DNA from: Takakia lepidozioides
Lineage: Eukaryota > Streptophyta > Takakiopsida > Takakiales > Takakiaceae
DNA: 64,000 nt
Assembly: GCA_030704615.1 (NCBI GenBank)
Contig: CM060734.1
Coordinates: 38,766,042-38,830,041 of the forward strand
Reading direction: 5' to 3'
The position numbers and the translations under genes are program-made. Shown piece after piece: positions 49,310 to 60,499 of this stretch; within the stretch, counting starts at the first letter, position 1, and every line of letters starts with the position of its first letter. The notes beneath the pieces were generated by a model. It was given only the letters and a program-made list of their open reading frames with translations. It made no database searches and had not been told where the DNA came from.

Positions 49310-50005
49310 CTTCCTTCCTCGAGTATGTTTGTACCTTGCTATCGCAGATCTAGTGTAAATCGGTTTACTGCTGTCTCCAGAACACAGTTGAAGAATGAGC
49401 AGAGAATATGGCGGAGGAAGCTCAGATAACGACTGTGCATATTCTGTTATTCATTCCAGATATGCAGCCGTCCATTTTAATTACTTTTCTTGTGGGCCCA
49501 GTGGTCAGAGTATCCTAGGGGCAGTGTCGGCAACTGTTAAACCGTTAATCAGAACCTCATCAATAAACCCAATAACAAAGCCGACTTCCTGGAAGCATGC
49601 CACAGGATCTGAGAATGGGATTGCAGATTAAGTAAATGTATCTATATACTACTACCAATGATCATGCGCACCTGGAAAGTTCCAAATGTGAAACGAATGT
49701 GGGGTACTCGAAGTTGGGCCATTTGTTGATGACCGTGTATGATATTCCAAAATTTGTCATCAAACTCTCGTTCATTTATATTTATTTGTTTAAGACTGCG
49801 CATCAATTTCTGGGATTCGCTGTTCTTTTAAATATTGAACCGTTATAATAAAGAACACGCCGTTTTTTTTGGGCGGCACACGTTGGAGAACACAGGGCCA
49901 AGGCAGCAGGTGAACGCGGAGACTGATTCACAAGAGCAGACGGAGACTGAGGCAGCGGCTGTGACATAGTCGGCGATAAGAGTGCGCCAGCCTGTGGAGG
50001 CAGAG
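49310..50005. promoter_or_regulatory. Divergent promoter region of the MULE genes
   Basis: About 700 bp between the transposase start (leftward) and the likely ATG of the methyltransferase gene at 50,006 (rightward). The sequence is AT-rich with TTTAAATATTG and TTATAATAAAG near 49,825-49,855. An in-frame stop at 49,967 limits the second gene upstream. Confidence 0.45.
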
Positions 50006-53000
50006 ATGATTCGCAGGGACACTGAAGAAGGTGGAAGCACGCGGAACGCCGAACCTGAAGAAGGTCAAGAAACCCTTGCGCAGACAGAAACTCCAGCAGA
50101 TGTGAGAGGGAATAGGAAAGCTGTAGAAGGGGATCAAATTTCAAAACCTAAGAAGGTGCCAGTAAGTTTTATCATATAGTCTGTCTGATTGCCTTTCAAG
50201 GAGTCCTTCATCTTCCATTCTTTAGCAGGAACTACTGAATCGCGAGCGTCGTTAACGCCATTCGATTCTCCTCATGAGATTTATGTACCTATGTGTTTGA
50301 AGAGAGAGTCTGCACTTACTATTCTCCCTAAACTACAATGAATGTCGTTGCCGCCAATCAGTTGCACATGTATGTCATTACACAACACCGATCGGCAGGT
50401 TGTTATCTTTTGTGATTGTCGTTAACGCCGTTCGCTATCGCTCTCGCTTTTGTTTTGAATACGGCAGTCTCGGCTTTGCATGTGTAGATTGTGCTGAATT
50501 CTTTCACACCATTCATGGTGAGTTTCCTTGATACAGAGTGATGGTCGTACCGCCATTCACTATTTGCAAATCACTTAGTCAGAACTGAATGGCATCGTGC
50601 AGAAAACTGTGAGGTCGAAGCCTACAGGATCAGAGGGGAAAGGATCTGGAGATGGGGACGAGTCCGCAAAAAGCTCAGAGAATACAGATGAAGCAGATGA
50701 ATCCGAAGTGCACTACCTTGACAAGGTGAAAAGAACTCATGTCATTCCAGAAGGTAAACTCTCAGGAGGTTATAAGGGACATGCTCGTATCTGGAGGGCG
50801 TCTGGACACCTCTGTGCGGATGATATCAATGCCTGTTGTGCGTCCACCTCTTTCCCATGACATAACAAAATTGGAGAGTGATTTTGTGCATGGATATAGA
50901 CTTGGTGCACAAGTTTTTTATGTGTCACTGACGGATATAAATGGGAAAAGCACATTAGTTTCTCCAGAGATCAGTGATAACTGGGATGAGTGCTGGAAAG
51001 ATGCCAATGAGGAGTTCGAGCTGGGCCTCATGATGGGAAAGAACACCCAGCAATTCTGCAACCACATGTTCTACGTCTGGGACGGCAACCACCGATTGCT
51101 GGCATGGATGGGATACATTCAGAAAAAAACCATTCGAAAGACAAAGACAAGCATGTTGCTGTGGAGGCAATGGTTTTGGATCCAGGAAACGACATCGCTA
51201 GGCTTCTTACAGCTATGCACGACGTGAACAAGTAAGTCATCCAGGAGATTTCATTCCTCTGTAGTGTCTTGTTAATCCTCAAAAAACAGTGTTAAGGAAT
51301 GCAATGTTTCCAATGTTTTTGCAGATCGACAGAGAAATCGCATGTGACAACAAGCTTGGTTCACACACTATTCCGAATTCAGAGGATTGGTCTGATGAAG
51401 CTGGATGATTTTCGGACAGTACTACCACCCAATATCATCAAGAAGTGCGAAACAGGAAGAGCTGCAGGCACTTGGTATTCTTTGACACGAGAGGCGTTTC
51501 TGGAGTACATGTATGCGGTAAGCCGAGGTCTGTAATCTGTTACTTTTCGAAATAATGTTTGTAGTCCCTTCGGAGCTAATCACTACTTGAATGAATGCAG
51601 CAAGAACTGGCAGAGGCAGCTGAGAGGGAAAATCCGAATATTACCGCACTACCAAGAGGGAACTAAGGACATCAAAGGGTGTGGAAGCTGCAATAAAGAA
51701 GGAGTTTGAGATGCGAAGAATCCAAATTGATGTCAGCCTTCGGAAAGCAGCTTAGAATAGTAGATCCTGGACTTGGTCCTGAGTTCCTTCAGCAGATCAA
51801 AACACACTATGACAAGCATGTGCATCCGGAGATGCAGCAGGAGAAATTGCACCGGCTGGCCATATCGATGGTCGACCCACAAACAAAAATAAGGTGGCTG
51901 GAGATATGGAACTCAGATCAAACAGTAAAGGACTTGAATCAGTTCCCAAAGAGCACCATACAGCCTGGCACAAAGGTGGAAGGAATCAGTGATTTGGTGT
52001 TGATAACTGGCTCCACAAGGCTACATTTGGAGTCAGGTGTGTATTCGAACATGTTGTTTCTTCTCTTCAAGTATGTGATGTATCTTTTTGCAATTCTGAC
52101 AAATATACTATTTGCAGCTCGAAAAGCGCGCCGTCATTGTGCTGGATCAGACTTTGAAGGACCTGAACATTGCGATTGTTTCCCCTCCCCAAATGTCATT
52201 GGAGGCATACATAAGGAAGTGGAGAGGTCTCACCTGGAGATACTGTTTTTTTCCGGGAGTTCTCCAAAGATGGTAACATTTTACGGTCCAACGACTTTGA
52301 CAGTCAGGTTGGAGGAGAGTGGGCCATGATGCGAGTTGTGTACAGGTGCAATGTCATACTTGAAACTCTACTGTTTTTTTGGGAAAAAATGTGGCTTCAT
52401 ATGGATTGCAATCTTAGATCCAGATTGAATGTCGTTGACGACATTCACTTCTTGTCTGAGTCATTCTTAAGCGAGTATATGAATTCACCTGGTTAGGATC
52501 TAAGGGTGCAATTATATTGTCCCTGATTAGAATTGATAATGTCCTTGAATGGCGTTGACGACATTCACATACGGAGTTGTTGAGAGGTCCTCAGAGTTAT
52601 TTAAATTTTTGTAATGTCCATAGAGGTTACAGTGAGGGTTCCTCACTTCATTTTGCTGAATGTCAATGCAGACATTCAGTTGTTCTGCATTGTTTTTGCC
52701 TCTTGCGATGAATGGAGGCTTGATAAGCTCTGTTTTAAGAAATCCAAAGTGAATGTCGTTGACGACATTCACAGCTGTGTCTGTATTATTCAACAGCGAC
52801 AAATTCAATTTACATGGATTGGGGAGCTAAGTAATTGGTTTTTTTTGTTTTGTGAATGGCGTTGACGCCATTCACATACAGTGATGTTGTGAGGTCCTCA
52901 GTGATAGGTTCGTTATGAATGTGCATTGAGTTTTCCTGGAGGGTTCCTTACTCAATTTTTTTATTTCCATCCTGTGATTTGCTTCATTAAGTAATAATTT

Positions 53001-55471
53001 GGCTTCATTCTTGAATGTCGTTGACGACATTCACTTCTATGTCTGTGTCATTTAAACGATATTTGCATTCACCTGGATTAGGATGTATTTACAGTGTCAT
53101 GAATGGAATGTTCTGAATGGCGTTGACGACATTCATATCTGGAGCAGTAGTGTGGTCCTGAAAGGTCCTTGGAGCAGTTGTCAGAGCCATTTCAATCTAT
53201 GTTTTATTCTTCTGTTCTACTTGCATCTTACTCACTGAGCGCTTTTGTGGGTTGGGATTTATCTCCTTTTTCAGGTACACGAAATATGTGCTTATGGAAG
53301 GAAATCACCTGAGCGGAATTCCGACTATCTTGACATGTGGTCGGACCCTGCAAACGATCCAACCATGTATACTGCAGGGATATTGAAGGACTGGAGTCCT
53401 TCTCACTTCAGAGACTGTGGGTGGTACCTTGACTGCCCACCTGAGCACACGACCTTTCAAGAACAGCATATGAAATACTTGAACAATAACGCTGAGATGC
53501 TGGCGCCTTTGACTGACGAAGAGTATCAACGAAACATAGCAACTTGGCTGCCAAGGAGCCTGATGCTCAGGGAACGCCGCAGAAGGGAAAGAAGGCGGGC
53601 CGCAAACCAAAAGACAAGGCTGTTGATGTCATAGCCATCTCACCAGCAAAGCCAAAGGACAAAGACAAGTCCAAAGAGAAGGAAAAGGACAAGGGGAAGA
53701 GGAATGAAAAGGAGATGGAGAGTGGGCAGGACTTTACTGCTGGAAGATATACCCGCACTCTTCAGTGCGTGTTCGATGCCAAGCCACACCCTTCCCGTTC
53801 TGATTCAGCAGGAGAGATGAAAATTGTTAATGAGGGTTGGCTTTCGATGATGCAGAGTCGAAAGAGAGGATACACTGGGGTGCCATCCCCTACCTGGGAC
53901 AATATAATCTCATTCCTCAATCTGGTGAGAATTCCAGTTTCTTTCCTTTTTCTCTGAAAGTTTCGTTGGCAGTATTTCAGTCTCGTTCTTTGAAAACATT
54001 CTTGCCATCGTTCTTATAAAAAACATGTCTGTTGCAGGTGAGCACAGGTCCCACCTTCGTGTGCGGTGTGCAGAAAACTTATGCGGCCGACATTGTCATT
54101 CTCGACATCCCGGATGGCCAGGCTGTGCCAGAAGTTCTTCCAAAGGGCAAGACGCCAGGCTGGAACAAATTCGAGGACAACTACTGGAGTTGGGTGTTCG
54201 GGTTCTGTAACAATTTCCTCTCTGATGCAGGGACACTTTGCTTTTTCAGTCATGTGACAATGATAGTCGTCGGGCATTGGCATCACCTCAAGTCTTCAGG
54301 GTTTGAAGTTTTGCGCACATGGAATTGTGTGAACAGCCTCTACCTTGTGAAAGGGGGTTTCCCTGGTCAGCTGGTATGCCGTCTCCCTTCTGCTTGTGCT
54401 TTGATCATGAGTTTCAATTTTCTCTGCAGCTCCACTCTAGTAGAATGTTTTATGATCGACACCGATCATCAACGATTCATGATTTTTTTGTGTCAGAGTT
54501 CTGAATAGCCGATGTACACACTTCCACTATAGATTGTGTTTACCACACTAACCTGCTATCTTTGCAGACGAGGATGTTCGAGGCGATCTGCCTGCGGAGG
54601 ATTCGCACATCAAAGACACCATCCTCCATCCGCAGCTTTGAGATTTCTGACCAGGGTTGTTTCGTCAAACCCCCCTATGAGCCCCATGTCGATGACATTT
54701 TGTACAACTTCATGCAGTCCAGTCAGACTCTGAAGAGACCAGATGGCACTCCCTGGAGAGGTGCAAAGGAAAAGTCACCAGCATTCATGCAAAATACTGC
54801 TGGAGTCATGCAGCCACCGCTCTGCACGGGTGGTCGATCTTTCTGTGTCCACAGGTTCGTTTTTCCCTTCCGAATTGGTTTCCTTTCAACAGTTTCATCT
54901 GCTTAAATCCCCCCCTCCAAAACTGTTCATGTTCTCCTGTCTGGTGCAGGAGCAACTTACCACGCATGCAAGGCAGGCGGAAGAAGCCTTTTTGGCATGG
55001 AGGGTGATTCTGACCTCTACAACACCGTGCTCCTCCCCCTTTTGTCTGGCTCCACTTCAGGCACACAGACTGATCGGATTCAAATTCGAAATGATGACGA
55101 TCCCGAAGATAAGCAGGTCGACAACGACTTTTCATGTGAGTAAGTGCTAAACCCTCTTTGGGAGTCATACTCAATTTCTCGATAACATCAAAGTTACAGT
55201 AATAACTTTTTCAGGCTGTCTTTCAGGAAAGGCAGCGGTGGATCTTCAGGAGATACAGTCATTTCTGGCGAGTCTGTTTTCGACAGCCCCCTTTCCAATT
55301 TTCTGCTCCCTGTTTATGCCGAAGCAATGGCACTTCACGCGGCCGAGTCCCTATCCCCTGACTTTTTAGTGGCCAGCCGTAGGTGTATCCAGCGTGGATC
55401 CGGTGTTAAAATACTTAGACTTAGATGCAGAGGAAGAGGGGATACATTGTACTGACTCTGAGTCAGACTGA
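50006..55471 (+). pseudogene. ParB-like domain + permuted amino-methyltransferase, MULE cargo gene
   Basis: A multi-exon gene, partly resolved: exon 1 50,006-50,161, exon 2 from 50,603, then others near 51,324-51,519, 51,601-52,036, 52,118-52,345, 53,276-53,920, 54,037-54,375, 54,568-54,854, 54,950-55,142 and about 55,215 to the end. HMFYVWDGNHRLLAWMGY (51,064-51,117) matches the ParB/sulfiredoxin core DGxHR. Downstream is a methyltransferase fold: ADIVILDIPDG (54,085-54,117) at the position of motif IV DPPY, then YWSWVFGFCNNFLSDAGTLCFF. Motif I, VVDLSVSTG-ATYHACKAGG, and RSLFGMEGDSDLY are split by an in-phase intron (54,855-54,949). Motif IV before I is the permuted order of beta-class N6-adenine/N4-cytosine DNA methyltransferases. 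Frame breaks occur near 50,750, 51,123-51,129 (A run), 51,700, 52,246-52,252 (T run), 53,530 and 54,780. Substrate is unknown and DIPD may be inactive. Confidence 0.7.
52427..53134 (+). repeat. Seven spaced copies of a 20-nt palindrome in an intron of the MULE cargo gene
   Basis: GAATGTCGTTGACGACATTC or variants lie at 52,427, 52,547, 52,658, 52,751, 52,854, 53,013 and 53,115 (20 bp each; spacing 93-159 bp). The copy at 52,854 changes both arms (GGC...GCC) and keeps pairing. The copy at 52,658 changes the centre only. Those at 52,547 and 53,115 have one mismatched arm. Related words (CGTCGTTAACGCC, GTCGTTGCCGCC) occur in intron 1 near 50,247, 50,345 and 50,420. Confidence 0.9.
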
Positions 55472-56029
55472 ACTGTATTCTTTTAATATTCATTTTCATA
55501 TTATCTGGAAACGTTGAATCCCCTTCCTCCACCGTAGTTGTTCCTTTAGAACAAATAATAATCACAGAATCAACTTTCGTTTAAATTGCTATATGTATGA
55601 ATCCATCTCACAAACCTTCCTGACTCTTCTCATATCCATTGTGCATTCATCTACACTGTATTCATGCGTGCTCCATTCATGAAAGCTTCCTTTGTACAAC
55701 ATCCATTGTACATTCATCCTCTGTACTCTTTAATCCACCCCACAAACCTTCCACACTCATTCATATACTTTGTGCATTCGTCAAAAGATTTGGTCATGCA
55801 TCTTCCTGTCATGAATTTTTGTCATTGCTCAACATCCATTATACATTCATCCATTTTTTACTCTTATCCATCCGTCATTCATCCATCTACATACATTTTT
55901 CACACTCATCCATCTGTTTATCATCCAACTGTACATTCATCCATCCTTTATTCAATGCCTTTTATTATGTCGTCCAGCTTGTTTCCGCGGTAAAGGGTGC
56001 CAATCCGCGGGAATACACTCCACTTCTTT

Positions 56030-56160
56030 CTGGGCGCGTGGTGACTCGGCCTTCACGTGTGATGACGTGGACTGAGCCCCGTGACGTGGCATTTGCGCAA
56101 GGTGACGTGGCGTGAGCGCAGTTGCGCTCACGCGCTCACGTGACCAGGCTCACGCCGAGG
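56030..56160. repeat. Right subterminal region with TGACGTGG repeats
   Basis: TGACGTGG occurs three times (about 56,063, 56,081 and 56,103), and GCGTGAGCGCAGTTGCGCTCACGC forms a hairpin. The TGACGTGG words lie in the same plus orientation as at the left end, although the outermost sequence is inverted. Confidence 0.7.
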
Positions 56161-56177
56161 CATCCCTGTTGTGCAGG

Positions 56178-57668
56178 TGGGGCTTGAACCTCAGGCCTTG
56201 GAGCTGACGCCACATTAGTAGTGGCCATGGCAGCAAGACGTTGCTCTAGCTGGGCAAGCCTATCCACCATGCCTTGGTCATGACCTTGACCTTGACCTTA
56301 TGCTCCTTGGTTTTGGTTACGACCTCCACCACGACCTCTGCCTCCTCTACCTCTCTGGACTACATTGCCTCGTCCTCGGCCACCATTGTTCCCTTGGAAC
56401 TGGTCTGGCCGTAGCTCAGGATGCAAGTCATAACAATGGGTCTTTTCATGCCCATACTTGCCACAAATGCCCACACTGTAGTTGTGTAGGCTGTGCCTGT
56501 GCCTATGCCTGTGCCGGCCCTTTGCCTCTCTCCGGACAATCTCCCTTAACATGGGGTCCTCCACAATCCCAACATGTCACACCCGACTGTTGTTGGCCTG
56601 AGAATGAAAGAAGTGGCCTCTGCAATTGAGATCCTCTCTGTCCTTCCCTGGGCTTCGCTTGAGCCCCCTTGTTGCCTTGAGCACGTTGGGGTAGTGGTTG
56701 TTGTTGGCTAGGAGCCCTACTTCATTGTGTCTCCTTACCAAACCACACCATGACCACTCGCTCCTCCACCATATTGAGCTCTATCCGCTCTGCCAGCAAA
56801 AACACGTTTGTTAAGGTGGGATGGTCCACTTGTATGAGAGTTGCATCCCGTACCCTTCTCCTCAGCTCCTTGTCCAATATCCCATACCAGAATTGGACTG
56901 CATGAGCTTCCGTAACCCCTTGGGTTACATTTATCAATCGCCTCATGCGCGTGTAAGCCTCCCTCAAACTCTCAGTAGGCTTGCGCTGGAACTCTTGCAA
57001 GCTCCGCAATTTCTCCGTCCTTATCCCCTGGTAGTTTCTCCTCAACTCCTCGAAGAACTCCACAACTGGGTTAAAGGCAGGCACGGATGCTGGTGCTGCA
57101 ACAGGAGCTTGAGTGGATTTCCCAGCTCCATCTTTACTTGTCCCACTACTAGTACTTTCAGTTGGGGATGTTGGTGTAGCTGCTGGTATCGCCACTACCC
57201 TTCTGCCTCTAGTGATGGAGACATAGTCAGGTGACCAATATTGTCGTCACTCCTCAATCTCCACCTCATTTCCCCGCCTAAACTCATGGTAGTCATCCAT
57301 AGGCGGCCCCTCAAGGTGCTGAAACAGCCCTTCCACGCCATAAAGGCGTAAACAGTTGTGGATTGCGCATCTGCTGCAAATCACACCAACTATCAAAACT
57401 CCTGTATGAAATCATCAAGCTCGATGATGCCCACAGCTCCCGAGTACCGACGTGGTCCCTTGGTAACTCCATACATTTCCTCCATCGTATCCCACAACAA
57501 TGGCACGGAAATGGCTTGCACCCTCGGCGAGAATCCTCCTAACTCTGAGTCTGAACCTTCCTCAGAAGACACTGAAGGTGAAGGTGGCCTAAACCGCACA
57601 CCTCGTCTTGTATACCCGCTAGTATCGCTGGTGCTCGTACCGGCACTCTCCTCAGCAACTGATGGCAC
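56178..57668 (-). pseudogene. Gag with zinc knuckle and Gly/Arg-rich segment
   Basis: Segments 57,668-57,393, 57,195-56,722 and 56,564-56,178 read in turn. The middle part (VVEFFEELRRNYQ...LREAYTRMRRLIN...FWYGILDKELRRRVRDA) fits the retrotransposon gag fold. CGKYGHEKTHC (about 56,440-56,470) is a CCHC knuckle lacking its first Cys. A GGRGRG tract follows. Stops at 57,393, 56,722, 56,565 and 56,298 show decay. The frame continues into the pol part across the MULE insertion point. Gag would form the particle that packages element RNA. Confidence 0.8.
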
Positions 57669-59849
57669 CTCCGTGATGAAAACTCACACTCAAACCGGCT
57701 ATCAACTTGTCTCTAATCCCCCTTTCCATGAGGTAACCGGGTAGAGAACCTGTTGCGGCTTATGGTTTGGAATACTAGGTTCATATTCTGAACCTGCACC
57801 TGCACCTGCATCCACCGCAGGTACTCCTATGGTCTGCTGGTCATCAACCCAACCTCACCATAAGAGAAACAATGACGGTCTGCTGGTCATTATCCCAGCC
57901 TCACCACCGACAGCACGCTCTAGGATTGGCCGGCCACAATATTTCCGGCACAACCACCTATAAAAGCAAGCGCCCAAACCAAACTAGCACGGCGCACAGT
58001 CAAGCATGCATGTGTGGGAGGAGGATCCAAACACATGAAACTCAAACAACAACACCTCCCACAGCTTAAATCAATTGATCTCCTTGCGGCTTCAATAAAC
58101 CTGCAAGATGGCCAAATCTCTATCCAAACCAGCTCTGCCTCCGCTTACGGAAAAGCTTTGGCCTACAAGAATGATGGAAGACTATAGAGAAGATAAGCTA
58201 AAGCAATCTCTAAGCCCAGAATGGTCTCATCCCATTACTCTCCATATCTTCACACTCACTCTTGCTTGAGCAATAAACAAGGCTATCCTTAAATAACCTC
58301 TCAAATAACTCTCAAGAGCCCTCAAATTATTGCCATGAACTTCTGAAATTTGCCCTCAATCAGCCCCTCACATAGACCCACCGAGGTTCAAGAAGTTCGC
58401 AAACTTGGACTCTAAATAGTCCACCAAAAGGCCCTAGGCGCCCGCCAATTAGTGGCCTCCACGGTCTTCAACCCGCCCCCACAATGGCTCCACAAACCTG
58501 CCCAATATGGCCTCCAAGAGTCCTCCAAACAGCCCTTAAGAAGCTCCTCAAATCTGCCAAGTATTGGCCTCCAAGGACCTCCAACAGTCCTCCAACAGCC
58601 CTTAAGAAGCTCCTCAAATCTTCCAAGTATTGGCCTCCAAGGACCTCCAACAGCCCTTAAGAAGCTCATCAAATCTGCCAAGTATTTGCCCCCAAGGACC
58701 TCCAATAGTCCCCAAAGAGCTCTTAGAAAACTCCATAAGCCTGCCCCAATATGGGCCTCCAAGGACCTCCCATCGTCCTCCAACCAGCCCTCACAAGGCT
58801 CCACAGGCCTGCCAAACATTGGCCTCAAAGGACCTCAAACAGTCCTTCAAACAACCCCAAGCAGGCTCCACAAGCCTGCAAGATATTGGCTTCAATAGAC
58901 CCCAAATAGTCCTCAAGCAGGCCCCAATACCTGTAAAATATTGGCCTCAATAGACCCCAAACAATCCTCAAGCAGGCCCCCATACCTGTAAGATATTGGA
59001 CTCAATAGACCCCAAATAGTTCTCAAAGCAGGCCCTATAAGGCTCCAAAAATATCCATAGTCAATGCGTTCCCTCGAGTTCCCAAGGAGTTCACACGCGT
59101 TCCCAAGCTAGGGTTTGCGCCGCTTTGCCTCTGCGATTGCTACAATGAGCTATGGCTTCTATGGAGCAACCAGAGGTGCTCTTCTTGGTTTCTTGAGCAT
59201 CAATAGACCACCAAGAGTGCCTCTAACTCCCTGAGCAGGCTATTTGCCACACAATAAGCTCTCTTTCTTTATAGAACTTATTGAAACAAGCATAGAATAA
59301 GCTATTGAGCTTTCTATGGCATACCCTCTTCTAGCCATCGCATGCACTCATAGTGCTTCCTTCCATGGCCATAGTGCACCTCTTAGAGCTCCTAATCCAG
59401 CCCTGCACTTGCCACTTCCATAGACATGCTATTCCCAAGCTTGGGATTGAAACCCCAACTCAAAGCATGCTCTACAAATACACTATTCTGCCCCAAAGAG
59501 AAATCAGATGTCTACCTCCACTCATAGCTCTCCTAAGCTTGAAGTTGAAAACTTCCACAAGCTGAAACCATGCTCCACACATGCACCGCTTGCTTCCTTA
59601 ACACCCGAGCTCTTCTTGAACTCCTCAAACCCTGCAACACTTGCAGAACAAGAGCTTCTTCACAAGCTCTCAAACTTTCTATTGGGGCTTTCCTTGAAGA
59701 CCTCCTCTTGTACATAAACACACAAGGCTTTCTTCTTGCAAACCCTGCAACACCTTGTATTAAGAGCTATCTATCAAGCTCTCTTCCACACACAAATGCT
59801 AACTATGCTAACACCTTGCACTCATAGATGTAAGCAGGTCTTCTTCTAG
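57669..59849 (-). other. Long 5' leader of the retrotransposon
   Basis: About 2.2 kb between the 5' LTR and the first gag segment. No coding domain. A primer-binding site was not recognised next to the LTR at 59,849. It holds the minisatellite described separately. Confidence 0.6.
58490..59050. repeat. Degenerate minisatellite in the leader (about 60-80 bp units)
   Basis: Units of the type AAGTATTGGCCTCCAAGGACC, TCCAACAGTCC, AGCCCTTAAGAAGCTCCTCAA recur about eight times and drift toward the right. The last three share AGATATTGG and CTCAATAGACCCCAAA. The periodicity explains the long open frames seen on both strands. Confidence 0.85.
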
Positions 59850-60197
59850 TGATACGGAAATGGTGAAAAGAAAAGAAACCGCTCTATCACGTTATATAAG
59901 TCAAGCCAATGGCACCTTTGCTAAAAGACTCTACCATACAGACCTCACCCACTCTCCATCTCAAGGACTAGAGCTATGGCGGCGAGAGAGGCCTCGGGAT
60001 GCTCGACTAGAAGAAGACGAACCTGCCTACGTCTCACGTGGAGATAACCTCCTCACGTACCAAGTGAGGTTCGCCACCTCACTTGGCACATGGAACCAAA
60101 TGAAGTCCCAATGCCAACAAAATACAAATATAAATGTATAATATCCTAATTAGCTAGAAATAACTATTTCTAACTAATCACAAACAAAACCATGACA
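59850..60197 (-). repeat. 5' LTR (first full unit)
   Basis: 348 bp, the same length and ends as the left LTR, with scattered substitutions. TTATATAA at about 59,892 suits the promoter driving leftward transcription into gag. Confidence 0.88.
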
Positions 60198-60499
60198 ACC
60201 TCTCCACGTCCCAAGTGAGGTTCACCACCTCACTTGGCACATGGAACCAAATGAAGTCCCAATGCCAACAAAATACAAATATAAATGTATAATGTCCTAA
60301 TTAGCTAGAAATAACTATTTCTAACTAATCACAAACAAAACCATGACAACCTCTCCACGTCCCAAGTGAGGTTCGCCACCTCACTTGGCACATGGAACCA
60401 AATGAAGTCCCAATGCCAACAAAATACAAATATAAATGTAAAATATCCTAATTAGCTAGAAATAACTATTTCTAACTAATCACAAACAAAACCATGACA
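60198..60499. repeat. Two extra 151-bp copies of the LTR outer part
   Basis: The LTR end CCATGACA recurs at 60,190, 60,341 and 60,492, exactly 151 bp apart. Each extra unit runs from AACCTCTCCACGTCCCAAGTG to CCATGAC, so the 5' LTR is extended by two tandem units absent from the 3' LTR. Confidence 0.9.

Larger units (their letters stand above)
45145..56167. mobile_element. Mutator-like transposon (11.0 kb) nested in the retrotransposon
   Basis: The ends are imperfect inverted copies. Left, from about 12 bp inward: GGCGTGAGCG...CACGTGAGCGCGCGAGCG. Right, complement: GGCGTGAGCC...CACGTGAGCGCGTGAGCG. It carries a SWIM-finger transposase gene (minus) and a ParB-like/methyltransferase gene (plus), transcribed away from each other from a centre at about 49.3-50.0 kb. 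Both genes are frame-broken. It is younger than the retrotransposon it interrupts. Confidence 0.9.
38560..60499 (-). mobile_element. Ty3/gypsy-type LTR retrotransposon with DNA methyltransferase and PHD finger, interrupted by a MULE
   Basis: LTRs bound the element (348 bp, TGATACGG...CCATGACA on the plus strand). On the minus strand the order is leader, gag, protease, cytosine-5 methyltransferase, reverse transcriptase, RNase H, integrase and PHD finger. RT-RH before integrase is the Ty3/Metaviridae order. Without the nested MULE and one target copy the element is about 10.9 kb. Several in-frame stops mark it as inactive. I see no 5-bp target duplication. Confidence 0.9.

Noticed and set aside
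53544-53760. Lys-rich stretch as a separate small gene
   Set aside because: It continues the methyltransferase cargo gene after a frame break and leads directly into the downstream exons.
58412-58953. Long open frames on both strands near 58.4-58.9 kb
   Set aside because: They follow the minisatellite period and change with it. Both strands are open because of repeat composition.
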